A stretch of 17,526 nucleotides of DNA from Bradyrhizobiaceae bacterium (GTDB lineage: Bacteria > Pseudomonadota > Alphaproteobacteria > Rhizobiales > Hyphomicrobiaceae), in NCBI GenBank assembly GCA_947475855.1, contig CANJPN010000053.1, forward strand, positions 1 through 17,526. Reading direction: 5' to 3'. Both the position numbers and the translations under genes were made by a program. Under the pieces are notes generated by a model that was given only the letters and a program-made list of their open reading frames with translations, was not told the origin of the DNA and did not search any database. This document shows positions 7,835-16,014 of this stretch, piece after piece; the first letter of the stretch is position 1, and each line of letters opens with the position of its first letter.

Positions 7835-7846
7835 ACTGTTTATACC
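7818..7846 (+). promoter_or_regulatory. Candidate promoter for the Mo hydroxylase gene
   Basis: TTGAGC (7818-7823), a 17-bp spacer, then TATACC (7841-7846). Each hexamer matches four of six sigma-70 consensus bases, and the spacing is ideal. Transcription would start about 60 bp before the ATG at 7912. The -35 and spacer lie inside the dyad. Confidence 0.35.
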
Positions 7847-7911
7847 TTCTGTTCGAAGCACGCCCGCCCCATTTCAAAGGGGGCAACGATCCACACGAAG
7901 GCAGTTCCATC

Positions 7912-10269
7912 ATGAGCGACGGCAACGATATCGAGGCACTGGCAATCCAGAAGTTCGCGATCGGCCAGCCCGTACCGCGGCTGGAGGATCAACGGCTGGT
8001 CCGTGGACAAGGCCAGTACACCGACGACGTCAACCTGCCAGGGCAGGCCTATGCGGCGGTTGTCAAGTCGACGATGGCGCATGGCGTCATCAAGCGAATT
8101 GATACGGCCGCGGCACGGGCAATGCCTGGCGTGCTCGCGGTCTACACAGGCGCGGATCTCGCGAAGTCCGGTTACGGCGGCTTCACCAGTCGAATGCCGA
8201 TGAAGAGCCGAGACGGCAGTGCGCTCAAGGCGCCGGAGCGGCCTGCGTTGACATCGGACAAGGTCCGATTCGTGGGCGATCCCATCGCGTTCGTGGTCGC
8301 GGAGACGGCGGCCGAGGCAGAGGCTGCAGCAGAGAACGTCGAGGTCGATATCGAGCAGTTGGTTGCCGTGGTCGATGTTCGTCAAGCCGGCAAACCCGGG
8401 ACCCCCGATGTGTGGACGGAAGCACCGGGCAACATGGCGCTCGATTTCCTGTTCGGTGAGCCCGACAAGGTCGCGGCTGCATTTGCATCGGCTGCCCATG
8501 TGACGAAGATGCGCCTGGAAAACAAGCGGCTGATCGTCGCCGCAATGGAGCCGCGCGCCTGCCTGGCCGATTACGACAAGGGGGCGTCCAAGTTCACCCT
8601 CTATGCCGCGACGCAGGGCGTGCTGGGCTCGCGAGGCAATGCAGCCGGGCTGATGAAAGTGTCACCGGACAAGTTGAGGTTCGTGGCTGTCAACGTCGGC
8701 GGCTCGTTCGGTATGAAGGCTGCGGTGTTCCCGGAATACGTATGCGCGATGCATGCGGCGCGCGATCTCGGTCGCCCGGTGAAGTGGACCGACACGCGCT
8801 CGGAAGGTTTCACGTCCGACCACCATGGCCGGGCGCAGGATTTCGACGCGTCGCTGGCGCTCGACAAGGATGGCCGCATTCTCGCGCTGCGCCTCGACGG
8901 TTGGGCCGACATGGGGGCCTATCTCACGAACTTCGGTCCGGTCATGCCGACGTTGAACGTACTAAAGCACGTGGCGAGCCTCTATCGGACGCCGCTGATG
9001 GAGGTCTCGACGCGGTGCATGTTCACCAACACCGTACCCATTACGGCGTACCGCGGCGCGGGACGTCCCGAGGGTAACTATTACATGGAGCGGCTGATCG
9101 ATACGGCGGGCCGTGAGATGGGCATCGATCCCGCGGAGATCCGCCGTCGAAATCTCATCCAGCCCAATGAGTTTCCGTTCAAGGCGGCGTCGGGTTCGGT
9201 CTACGACTGTGGCGACTTCCCCGCGATTCTGGAGCGAGCGCTCGATGAGTCCGATTGGGCAGGTTTCCCAAAGCGAGCGGCGGAGAGCAAGGCCAGAGGC
9301 AAGCTTCGCGGTCGTGGCATCGGCCAGTTTCTGGAAATGACCGCTCCGGTCCAGAAGGAGCTGGGCTCGATCCGGTTTCAGCCGGACGGCACGGTGATGC
9401 TTCGCTCGGGCACTCACGATCACGGCCAGGGGCATTGGACCACTTTCGCGCAGGTGGTCTCGACCAAGCTCGGAATTCCGCTGGAAAAGATAAAGTTGAT
9501 GCAGACGGACAGCGACGAGCTGCCGGGTGGAGCGGGAACAGGTGGCTCCAAATCGATCATGGCCGGGGGAACGGCGCTGGTAGAAGCAAGCATCCGCGTC
9601 GTCGACAAGGCAAAGCAGGCCGCGTCCTATGTGCTCGAGGCCAGTGCTGCGGATATCAGGTTCGAGAACGGCCGATTGTCGATCGTCGGTACGGATCGGG
9701 GCATCTCGCTGATGGACTTGGCCGCGCGAATTGCCGTCGGTTCTGGATTGCCGGCCGATGCACCCAAGAGCCTCGATGTCGACTACGTGCATGAGGCAGC
9801 GCCCGCGACTTTCCCCAACGGGTGCCACGTGGCGGAAGTCGAGATCGATCCGGATACGGGTATCACAGAGGTGGTGCGGTACACGATGGTCGGCGATTTC
9901 GGCACCGTCATCAATCCGCTCGTCGTGGAGGGGCAGTTGCGTGGCGGGGTGATCCAGGGGCTCGGGCAATGCCTGATGGAGCAGGCGCGCTACGACGAGG
10001 AAGGCCAGCTCGTTAGCGGCTCGTTCATGGACTACGCGATGCCCCGGGCCGCGGACACACCACATATGGCGTTCTCGAGCCTGCCGGTACCGACCAAGAA
10101 CAACCCGCTCGGGGTGAAGGGTTGTGGGGAGGCCGGTACGTCCGGTGGGTTGCCGTCGATCATGAATGCCATCAACGACGCGCTTGCGCCATTCGGCGTC
10201 AAACACTTGGAAATGCCAGCAACCCCAGAGCGCGTATGGCGGGCGATCCGCGGGGGCAAAGCGGCCTGA
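7912..10269 (+). CDS. Molybdenum hydroxylase large subunit (xanthine dehydrogenase / aldehyde oxidase / CoxL family)
   Basis: A 785-residue protein, the usual length for a free-standing molybdopterin-binding subunit. The N-terminal domain contains RLEDQRLVRGQGQYTDDV. The Mo-cofactor domains carry VGGSFGMK, AYRGAGRPEG (about residues 379-388), HGQGHWTT (504-511), and GVKGCGEAGTSGG with the catalytic glutamate E740. AYRGAGR is not the AYRCSFR loop of true form I CO dehydrogenase, so an aldehyde or N-heterocycle hydroxylase is more likely. AAGG lies 10 nt before the ATG. The enzyme needs [2Fe-2S] and FAD partner subunits, and neither is encoded nearby. Position after a decarboxylase suggests it oxidises the aldehyde formed, which is inference. 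No twin-arginine signal is seen, so it is cytoplasmic. Confidence 0.9.
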   Translation: MSDGNDIEALAIQKFAIGQPVPRLEDQRLVRGQGQYTDDVNLPGQAYAAVVKSTMAHGVIKRIDTAAARAMPGVLAVYTGADLAKSGYGGFTSRMPMKSRDGSALKAPERPALTSDKVRFVGDPIAFVVAETAAEAEAAAENVEVDIEQLVAVVDVRQAGKPGTPDVWTEAPGNMALDFLFGEPDKVAAAFASAAHVTKMRLENKRLIVAAMEPRACLADYDKGASKFTLYAATQGVLGSRGNAAGLMKVSPDKLRFVAVNVGGSFGMKAAVFPEYVCAMHAARDLGRPVKWTDTRSEGFTSDHHGRAQDFDASLALDKDGRILALRLDGWADMGAYLTNFGPVMPTLNVLKHVASLYRTPLMEVSTRCMFTNTVPITAYRGAGRPEGNYYMERLIDTAGREMGIDPAEIRRRNLIQPNEFPFKAASGSVYDCGDFPAILERALDESDWAGFPKRAAESKARGKLRGRGIGQFLEMTAPVQKELGSIRFQPDGTVMLRSGTHDHGQGHWTTFAQVVSTKLGIPLEKIKLMQTDSDELPGGAGTGGSKSIMAGGTALVEASIRVVDKAKQAASYVLEASAADIRFENGRLSIVGTDRGISLMDLAARIAVGSGLPADAPKSLDVDYVHEAAPATFPNGCHVAEVEIDPDTGITEVVRYTMVGDFGTVINPLVVEGQLRGGVIQGLGQCLMEQARYDEEGQLVSGSFMDYAMPRAADTPHMAFSSLPVPTKNNPLGVKGCGEAGTSGGLPSIMNAINDALAPFGVKHLEMPATPERVWRAIRGGKAA

Positions 10270-10467
10270 CGGCGGCGCTGACGTCAAGCCCGGCTGGACG
10301 ATCGGGCGAGGCTCGGCCGTTTTGACTATCGCCGTGCTTTACGAAACCCGGATTCGCGGCGTAAACACCGTGGGCCGGTAGGCCACGTCTATGCAACCCT
10401 GTTGCGTGATTGGTCGCCCGTCGCTGACGTCGCGTCAGCACCTGCTCTTCAACCAACGAGATGAGCC

Positions 10468-11727
10468 GTGATCGAGGAATTCCACCGCATCAAGCGCCTG
10501 CCGCCCTACGTTTTCGCCGAAGTGAATCGGCTGAAAGCGCAGGCCCGAGCTCGCGGGGCGGACATCATCGATCTCGGAATGGGTAATCCGGACATGGATA
10601 CGCCCAAGCACATCGTCGACAAGCTGATCGAGACAGTGCAGAGGCCACGCACGCACCGCTATTCAGCGTCGAAGGGTATTCCTGGGCTGCGAAAGGCACA
10701 GGCTGCCTACTACGCGCGTCGTTTCGGCGTGAAGGTCGATGCGGAAACGCAGGTCGTCGCGACGCTCGGCTCGAAGGAAGGCTTCGCCAACATGGCCCAG
10801 GCGATCTGCGCGCCGGGCGACGTGGTGATCTGTCCGAACCCGACCTATCCGATCCACGAGTTCGGTTTCATCATTTCGGGCGGCGCGATCCGTCATGTCG
10901 AAGCGTCGAACGATGACCGCTTCCTGTCGGCGGTGTCCCGCGCGGTGAAGCACTCGATCCCCAAGCCGATCGCGATGATCTTGTCCTACCCGTCGAACCC
11001 GACGGCAATGACGGCGAGCCTCGATTTTTACAAGGAAGCCGTTCAACTGTCGAAGAAGCTCGACATCATCATCCTGTCGGACGTCGCCTATTCCGAGCTC
11101 TACTTCGACGACAATCCGCCGCCGTCCGTGCTCCAAGTGCCAGGCGCTATCGATATCACTGTCGAGTTCACGTCGCTGTCGAAGACCTACAACATGCCGG
11201 GATGGCGGATGGGTTTCGCTGTCGGCAACGACCGGCTCATCGCAGCGCTCGCCCGCGTGAAGTCCTATCTCGATTATGGCGCGTTCACGCCTATTCAGGT
11301 CGCGGCCGCCGCAGCTCTGAACGGACCGCAGGACTGCGTCGACGAGATGCGCAAGGTTTATAAGAGCCGGCGGGATATCCTAGTCAAAAGCTTCGCGCAG
11401 GCAGGGTTCGAGGTGCCGTCGCCGCCGGCCAGCATGTTCGCGTGGGCGCCGATTCCAGAGCAATTCCGCTCGTTGGGCTCGGTCGAGTTTTCCAAGCTGC
11501 TGATCGAGAAGGCCGACGTTGCGGTATCCCCCGGCACGGGTTTCGGTGAGTATGGCGAGGGCTTCGTCCGTATCGCTCTGGTCGAGAACGAGCACCGCAT
11601 TCGGCAGGCCGCACGCAATATCAAGCGGTTCCTGTCGGCAGGCACCGCCAGCATGCACAATGTGCTCGAAGGTGCCGGCGATGAGCCAGGGGACGAGCCA
11701 AAATCGGCTACCGGGTCGTCGTCATGA
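10468..11727 (+). CDS. PLP-dependent aminotransferase, LL-diaminopimelate/alanine aminotransferase (DapL/AlaC) type
   Basis: A 419-residue class I aminotransferase with a GTG start. The start is supported by the family's typical opening EEFHRIKRLPPYVFAEVNRLK. Further marks are DLGMGNPDMDTP, HRYSASKGIPGLR, SYPSNPTAM, the PLP-binding lysine in SLSKTYNMPGWRMGF (K239), and VRIALVENEHRIRQAARNIKRFL at the end, followed by a polar tail of about 30 residues. Close homologues are annotated as LL-diaminopimelate aminotransferase or alanine transaminase; the two cannot be separated from sequence alone. Its stop overlaps the homoserine dehydrogenase start (ATGA), so the pair is translationally coupled. 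That places it in aspartate-family amino-acid metabolism. It is cytoplasmic and expected to be a dimer. Confidence 0.88.
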   Translation: MIEEFHRIKRLPPYVFAEVNRLKAQARARGADIIDLGMGNPDMDTPKHIVDKLIETVQRPRTHRYSASKGIPGLRKAQAAYYARRFGVKVDAETQVVATLGSKEGFANMAQAICAPGDVVICPNPTYPIHEFGFIISGGAIRHVEASNDDRFLSAVSRAVKHSIPKPIAMILSYPSNPTAMTASLDFYKEAVQLSKKLDIIILSDVAYSELYFDDNPPPSVLQVPGAIDITVEFTSLSKTYNMPGWRMGFAVGNDRLIAALARVKSYLDYGAFTPIQVAAAAALNGPQDCVDEMRKVYKSRRDILVKSFAQAGFEVPSPPASMFAWAPIPEQFRSLGSVEFSKLLIEKADVAVSPGTGFGEYGEGFVRIALVENEHRIRQAARNIKRFLSAGTASMHNVLEGAGDEPGDEPKSATGSSS

Positions 11728-13058
11728 GTACTGATTTGAGGCCGCTGCGGATCGGGATCGCGGGGCTTGGAACTGTCGGCGGAGCCGTGCTTGGCAATCT
11801 GCAGCAGAACGCTGAACGGTTTGCCGACATTCTAGGCCGACGGATCGAGGTCACGGGGGTCTGCGCTCGCTCGCGGGCGAAGAAGCGGGGCGTGTCGCTG
11901 GAGAACCTGCGTTGGTTCGAAGATCCCGCAGAGCTCGCTGTATCACCTGACATCGATGCGTTCGTCGAGCTGATCGGTGGCGCGGAGGGGCCGGCCAAAG
12001 CAGCCGTAATGTCTGCGCTGGGCGCTGGAAAGCACGTGGTGACGGCGAACAAGGCGCTGCTCGCCTACCACGGGTTCGAGCTTGCCAAGATGGCCGAATC
12101 CAAAGGCGTAGCGCTGTTGTTCGAGGCATCGGTGGCGGGGGGCATCCCCGTCATAAAGACGCTGCGCGAAGGTCTCATCGGGAATGAGATCAAGCGGGTC
12201 TATGGCATCTTGAACGGGACATGCAATTACATCCTGACGAAGATGCAGGACGAAGGAAGCTCGTTCGAGGCTGCTCTGGCGGAGGCTCAGGCGCTGGGCT
12301 ATGCGGAGGCCGATCCGACGTTCGACATCGGCGGCATGGATGCCGCGCACAAGCTGGCGCTGCTCACGTGCTTGGCCTTCGGTACGCGAATTTCTATCGA
12401 CGAGATTCACTGCGAGGGGATCGAGCACATTCGCCGCGCCGACATCGAGGCCGCAGACGAACTCGGCTACCATATCAAACTATTGGGCGTGGCCCAGCGC
12501 ACCGAGTCCGGAATCGAAGCGCGGGTGAACCCGGTGCTCGTACCCAAGGACTCGGCCATCGGCGAAGTATCGGGTGTGACGAACGCCATCGAGATCGAAG
12601 GCGATTATGTGGGCGATCTGCTGCTGGTCGGTCCGGGGGCTGGCGCGCGGGCAACGGCGTCGTCTGTCATCTCCGATATCGTGGAAGTTGCACGCGGCGA
12701 CTGCTTGAACCCGTTCATCGTCCCGGCAGCGATGCTCAAACCTCACAAGAAGGCGACGCTTGGCGCACACCGCGGTGCGTACTACGTCCGCCTGCTCGTA
12801 CATGACCGTCCAGGCGCAATGGCGTCGATAGCAGGACGCATGGCCGAGCATGAGGTGTCCCTCGAGAGCATCGTGCAGCGGAGGCCTCGCAAGGTGGATC
12901 CGGCGGCAGCGCCCAAGACCAGTTCGAGCAACACGATGCAGCTCGTGCTGATAACCCATGACACGGTAGAGGCCTCCATCAGGCGCGCTCTCGAACTGAT
13001 CGAGCAGGATGGTAAAATTGCCGGGCGGGCACAGATGATTCGGATTGAGAAGCTTTAG
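11724..13058 (+). CDS. hom: Homoserine dehydrogenase
   Basis: A 444-residue protein that reduces aspartate semialdehyde to homoserine with NAD(P)H, the branch point to threonine and methionine. An N-terminal Rossmann motif GLGTVGGAV (from about residue 14) is followed by VTANKALLAYHG and the catalytic core signature NGTCNYILTKM. Next comes GYAEADPTFDIGGMDAAHKLALL, which fits the family's active-site pattern with its conserved Asp and Lys. The C-terminus from about residue 353 (YYVRLLVHDRPGAMASIAG) is an ACT domain, so allosteric control, usually by threonine, is likely. It overlaps the upstream aminotransferase gene by 4 bp. Monofunctional, with no aspartokinase domain. Length is normal and no defect is seen. 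Confidence 0.96.
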   Translation: MSTDLRPLRIGIAGLGTVGGAVLGNLQQNAERFADILGRRIEVTGVCARSRAKKRGVSLENLRWFEDPAELAVSPDIDAFVELIGGAEGPAKAAVMSALGAGKHVVTANKALLAYHGFELAKMAESKGVALLFEASVAGGIPVIKTLREGLIGNEIKRVYGILNGTCNYILTKMQDEGSSFEAALAEAQALGYAEADPTFDIGGMDAAHKLALLTCLAFGTRISIDEIHCEGIEHIRRADIEAADELGYHIKLLGVAQRTESGIEARVNPVLVPKDSAIGEVSGVTNAIEIEGDYVGDLLLVGPGAGARATASSVISDIVEVARGDCLNPFIVPAAMLKPHKKATLGAHRGAYYVRLLVHDRPGAMASIAGRMAEHEVSLESIVQRRPRKVDPAAAPKTSSSNTMQLVLITHDTVEASIRRALELIEQDGKIAGRAQMIRIEKL

Positions 13059-13371
13059 ATTGATTGGCTCGGCACGGAGTGCGGCCGGTAAATCGTAGAA
13101 TCGATCTGGTGCGCGAGCCGTGCCTCTCATGGGTTTTCCGGTCGGGAGCGCCGGTGCTGAACACTGGTACCCTGGTTTGCTCATCGCGTTCTCCGCACTG
13201 AAAGTTAACAGTTTTCTTTCGATCGCCGCGCAGCCAAGAGTCGGATTGCAGGCGTGCTTGGCGGGGCGTGTACGTGGACGTCACGAGCAAAAGCTGCTTA
13301 AACGGCAGTGCTTCTGATTTCTTTTGAAATGCGCCCGTTTCTGGGGGCGGCGATGGAAAGGGCGACTACGG
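13059..13371. other. Intergenic region between hom and glpX
   Basis: A 313-bp gap without a convincing gene. A long-loop inverted repeat (GGCACGG 13071-13077 with CCGTGCC 13118-13124) and a small imperfect hairpin (AAGCTGC 13291-13297 with GCAGTGCTT 13305-13313) are visible; the latter is followed by T-rich sequence and could end hom transcripts. No clear promoter was recognised. Confidence 0.35.
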
Positions 13372-14364
13372 ATGTCTACCGGCAAGACTAGCGAAGGCCT
13401 CGACCGCGTGCTCGTTCTGGAAGTGGCGCGTGTGACGGAAGTGGCCGCCATTGCGGCTGCGCGTTGGCGCGGCAAGGGCCAGAACAAAGCTGCCGACAAA
13501 GCCGCCGTCGATGCGATGCGCCAGGAGCTGGGCCGCGTACATATCCGGGGCAAGGTTGTCATCGGCGAAGGGGAGATGGACGAGGCGCCGATGCTTTATA
13601 TCGGCGAAGAAGTGGGTGTGGGTGATGGCCCGAAAGTCGATATCGCCGTCGATCCCCTGGAAGGCACGACGATCTGCGCCAAGGACATGCCGAACGCGCT
13701 TGCGGTGCTCGCGATCTCCGAGGCTGGCGGCATGCTGCACGCGCCGGACATCTACATGGACAAGATCGCAATCGGACCTAACTATCCCGCTGGCATCATC
13801 AATCTCGACGACACGCCGTCGAAGAACGTGGAGCGCCTGGCGGCTGCTAAGGGCGTCAAGGTCAGCGAGATCACGGCGTGCGTGCTGGACAGGCCTCGTC
13901 ACGAGAAGCTCATCGCGGAATTGCGCTCGATCGGGGCCGGCGTGCGGCTCATTCCCGACGGCGACATTGCCGGTGTGATCTGGACGACTGATCCGGCCCA
14001 GACCGGCGTTGATATCTATCTGGGTTCCGGTGGTGCTCCAGAAGGTGTTCTGGCCGCAGCAGCGCTCAAGTGCATCGGCGGCCAGATCCAGGGGCGTTTG
14101 CTTCCCGAGAACGACAGCCAGACCAAACGTATCATCGAGATGGGCACGAAGGATCCGCGCCGGATTTTCAGCTTGCAGGAGATGGTGTCCGGCGACGTGA
14201 TCTTTGCAGCATCTGGCGTGACGGACGGTTCGCTGATGAGCGGCGTCCACTTCCGTGGCGATTTCGCCGAGACCGAGACCGTGGTGATGCGCGCGAAGAC
14301 CGGAACCGTTCGGCGGATCAAGACATCGTTCCGTAACATTGGCGCCAAGATGAAGGGGCTCTGA
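13372..14364 (+). CDS. glpX: Class II fructose-1,6-bisphosphatase (GlpX)
   Basis: A 330-residue enzyme, the normal length for the family, that hydrolyses fructose 1,6-bisphosphate to fructose 6-phosphate in gluconeogenesis, with divalent metal. Starting at the ATG at 13372 (MSTGKTSEGLDRVL) fits the family. An upstream in-frame ATG at 13324 would add 16 basic residues that look untranslated. Active-site motifs are GEGEMDEAPML (about residues 65-75), VDPLEGTTICAKDMPNALAV (from about 93), LGSGGAPEGVLAAAALKCIGG and a late VTDGSLMSGV. Downstream of the aminotransferase and hom genes, an order known from Hyphomicrobiales. The gap to hom suggests its own promoter. Some alphaproteobacterial GlpX proteins also cleave sedoheptulose 1,7-bisphosphate. 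Confidence 0.95.
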   Translation: MSTGKTSEGLDRVLVLEVARVTEVAAIAAARWRGKGQNKAADKAAVDAMRQELGRVHIRGKVVIGEGEMDEAPMLYIGEEVGVGDGPKVDIAVDPLEGTTICAKDMPNALAVLAISEAGGMLHAPDIYMDKIAIGPNYPAGIINLDDTPSKNVERLAAAKGVKVSEITACVLDRPRHEKLIAELRSIGAGVRLIPDGDIAGVIWTTDPAQTGVDIYLGSGGAPEGVLAAAALKCIGGQIQGRLLPENDSQTKRIIEMGTKDPRRIFSLQEMVSGDVIFAASGVTDGSLMSGVHFRGDFAETETVVMRAKTGTVRRIKTSFRNIGAKMKGL

Positions 14365-14441
14365 CGGAGCGACAAGAGATTTCAGTTCCGTGCGTTGGTG
14401 AGGACTACCATCTGCATGAAGGTCCAGGGCTTCGGGTGGGT

Positions 14442-14466
14442 TTCTGCCTTCGATCGAGAGGCAGAA
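14442..14466 (+). other. Hairpin between glpX and the small secreted-protein gene
   Basis: TTCTGCCT and AGGCAGAA form a perfect 8-bp stem, extendable by a T-G pair, around a short loop containing CGATCG. It lies 78 bp after glpX and 41 bp before the TTG start. There is no T-run after it, so an intrinsic terminator is unlikely; an mRNA-stability or protein-binding element is possible. Confidence 0.3.
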
Positions 14467-14497
14467 GACGCCGGAGCTTCGGGTGCCCCAAGGACTT

Positions 14498-14502
14498 GGA
14501 GG
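14498..14502 (+). promoter_or_regulatory. Ribosome binding site GGAGG that points to a TTG start
   Basis: GGAGG is placed 5 nt before a TTG at 14508. Starting there gives a textbook signal peptide, whereas the in-frame ATG at 14436 adds an arginine-rich stretch and has no comparable site. Confidence 0.6.
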
Positions 14503-14507
14503 AACTC

Positions 14508-14867
14508 TTGAAAACGCTGCTGCTGGCTGCCGTTGCACTCGGGCTTGTGATGACTGCTGTACAAGCCGACCCTGGTCCCGCATCACAATCCGAATATCGC
14601 AGGCCGCCACCGCCGCGTGTCTATCGCGGCCCGCGTGAGGTCGCCGGACGCATTGTGCCTGGTCCGCCTCAGGGTTGGCCCAATGGTCGGCCCTACGACT
14701 GGTGCGAAGCGAAGGCCCAGCGCCTCAACCAATTCGAATATCAGGTGCAGAGAGACGGCAGGGTAAGCCGGGACGAAGATCGCATCGCGCGGTCCTTACG
14801 CGCTGATCTCGGTTCCAATTGTGGTCGGGGCCTCGGTGGCTCGAGCCGAGTCTGGTATTATAACTGA
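14508..14867 (+). CDS. Small secreted/periplasmic protein of unknown function (TTG start)
   Basis: A 119-residue protein from the TTG at 14508. The start MKTLLLAAVALGLVMTAVQA is a clean signal peptide with a likely cut before DPGPASQ. The mature part of about 99 residues opens with a proline-rich segment (RRPPPPRVYRGPRE). A compact region with WCEAKAQRLNQFEYQ, a basic/acidic helix (RVSRDEDRIARSL) and a second cysteine in SNCGRG follows. The two cysteines could form a disulphide in the periplasm. I do not recognise the family; similar small proteins are found in Hyphomicrobiales. It is downstream of glpX on the same strand and convergent with the third Bug gene, whose stop is 69 bp away. Confidence 0.6.
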   Translation: MKTLLLAAVALGLVMTAVQADPGPASQSEYRRPPPPRVYRGPREVAGRIVPGPPQGWPNGRPYDWCEAKAQRLNQFEYQVQRDGRVSRDEDRIARSLRADLGSNCGRGLGGSSRVWYYN

Positions 14868-14936
14868 TTGCCGCGCCCGCCGTCATACGGTTGGTAAGGC
14901 GGTTGTCGTGCTCTGGTCTGCCTGCGAAGAAGGCGG

Positions 14937-15905
14937 TTATTGCGGGGTGATGCCGGCGGCCTTGGTCGCGATCGCCCATTTCTCGATTTCGGCCAGTTGC
15001 TTTGTTCGGGTCGCGGCGCTGCCACCTTGCAGGGCCGTGCCGGCTGTCGCCGCAAGGAACTCCCGTGTTTCGGGAGACGCGGTGATGGTCGTGAACCATC
15101 CTTCGAGCTTGGCGACGATGTCGGGTGAGGCACCCTTCGGGAGCCAGGCAGCCCACCAAGACGCAAAGTCGAAGTCGGCAATGCCGGATTCGATCATCGT
15201 GGGTAGTTCCGGGAGGGTGTTGAGGCGTTGTGCCGTCGTGACCGCCAGGGCTTTTATTCGGCCTGCCTTCAGTTGCCCCATACCGAAAGTCCCGTCGATG
15301 ATCATGAAGTCGATCGTGCCGTTCTGGATGTCCGGCAGAGCATCTGTTGCGGTCCGATAGCTTACGGCAACAGCCTCCGCACCGACGGTGTTGCGATAGA
15401 ACTGGGTCGAGAGAAGTCCGATCTGATTGGTGTATGCAAACTTGGCGCGACTGTTGGCTTTGAGAGCGCGGGTAAGTTCACTAACCGAATTGATGGGCGA
15501 GGCCGGAGCCACCACGACGATGAATGTGGTCTCCGAGAGCATCGCAACCGGTGTAAAATCCTTCACCGTGTCGAACGGCAAATCTTTGAACAGAAAGCGG
15601 CTGCCGGCCATGTTGGAATTGGCCGAATAGAGCATGGTGTATCCGTCGGGCTTCGCCTTTGCGGTGAGACCTACGGCGATGTTGCTTGTCGCCCCGGGCT
15701 TATTCTCGACGATGACGGGTTTACCCGCGAGTTCCGAGAGACGGCGGCTGAAATATCTGGCGAGAATGTCTGCGCCACTTCCGGGCGGAAAGCCGACGAG
15801 GGCGTGGATCTGGCGTTCGGGATAGGCGGATTGAGCACAGGCTGGAGATCCGCATGCGTATGTCGCGCATACGGCAGCCGCGAGTAACGAGGCGCGCATG
15901 GCCAT
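14937..15905 (-). CDS. Bug/TctC-family tripartite tricarboxylate transporter substrate-binding protein (third copy)
   Basis: A 322-residue protein from the ATG at 15905, chosen because GGGGAGG lies 5 nt upstream; longer in-frame starts would add 55 low-quality residues. Its signal peptide ends near SPACA before QSAYPERQIHALVG. Family marks are PPGSGADILARYFS, VIVENKPGATSNIAVG, YTMLYSANSNMAGS, LPFDTVKDFTPVA, KFAYTNQIG and a final AGITPQ. It is clearly more distant from the tandem pair at 4624-6604 than those two are from each other. No TctA/TctB partner is adjacent. The nearest same-strand upstream gene is the TIR protein, 109 bp away. The ligand is unknown. Confidence 0.92.
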   Translation of the reverse strand: MAMRASLLAAAVCATYACGSPACAQSAYPERQIHALVGFPPGSGADILARYFSRRLSELAGKPVIVENKPGATSNIAVGLTAKAKPDGYTMLYSANSNMAGSRFLFKDLPFDTVKDFTPVAMLSETTFIVVVAPASPINSVSELTRALKANSRAKFAYTNQIGLLSTQFYRNTVGAEAVAVSYRTATDALPDIQNGTIDFMIIDGTFGMGQLKAGRIKALAVTTAQRLNTLPELPTMIESGIADFDFASWWAAWLPKGASPDIVAKLEGWFTTITASPETREFLAATAGTALQGGSAATRTKQLAEIEKWAIATKAAGITPQ

Positions 15906-15910
15906 GGTTT

Positions 15911-15917
15911 CCTCCCC
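15911..15917 (-). promoter_or_regulatory. Ribosome binding site GGGGAGG deciding the third Bug start
   Basis: Read on the minus strand, GGGGAGG is followed by AAACC and the ATG at 15905. This supports the short form with a proper signal peptide. Confidence 0.65.
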
Positions 15918-16014
15918 GTGAGTTTGCGCACAGTGTATCGCGTGCCCTTCACATCCGCCACGCGCCTTTTTCTCCCGTCCACGAATTGCGCGCCGCATTC
16001 TCCGGAAACTTCGT

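Noticed and set aside
7912..10269. Calling the Mo hydroxylase a CO dehydrogenase (coxL)
   Set aside because: The active-site loop reads AYRGAGR, not the AYRCSFR of form I enzymes, and coxM/coxS are absent.
8962..10287. 441-codon minus-strand frame over the Mo hydroxylase gene
   Set aside because: It lies opposite the conserved Mo-cofactor motifs and has no signature of its own.
15935..15990. CGCGTG/CACGCG followed by TTTTT, resembling a plus-strand terminator
   Set aside because: The stem is only 6 bp with a 14-nt loop, and no plus-strand gene ends nearby.
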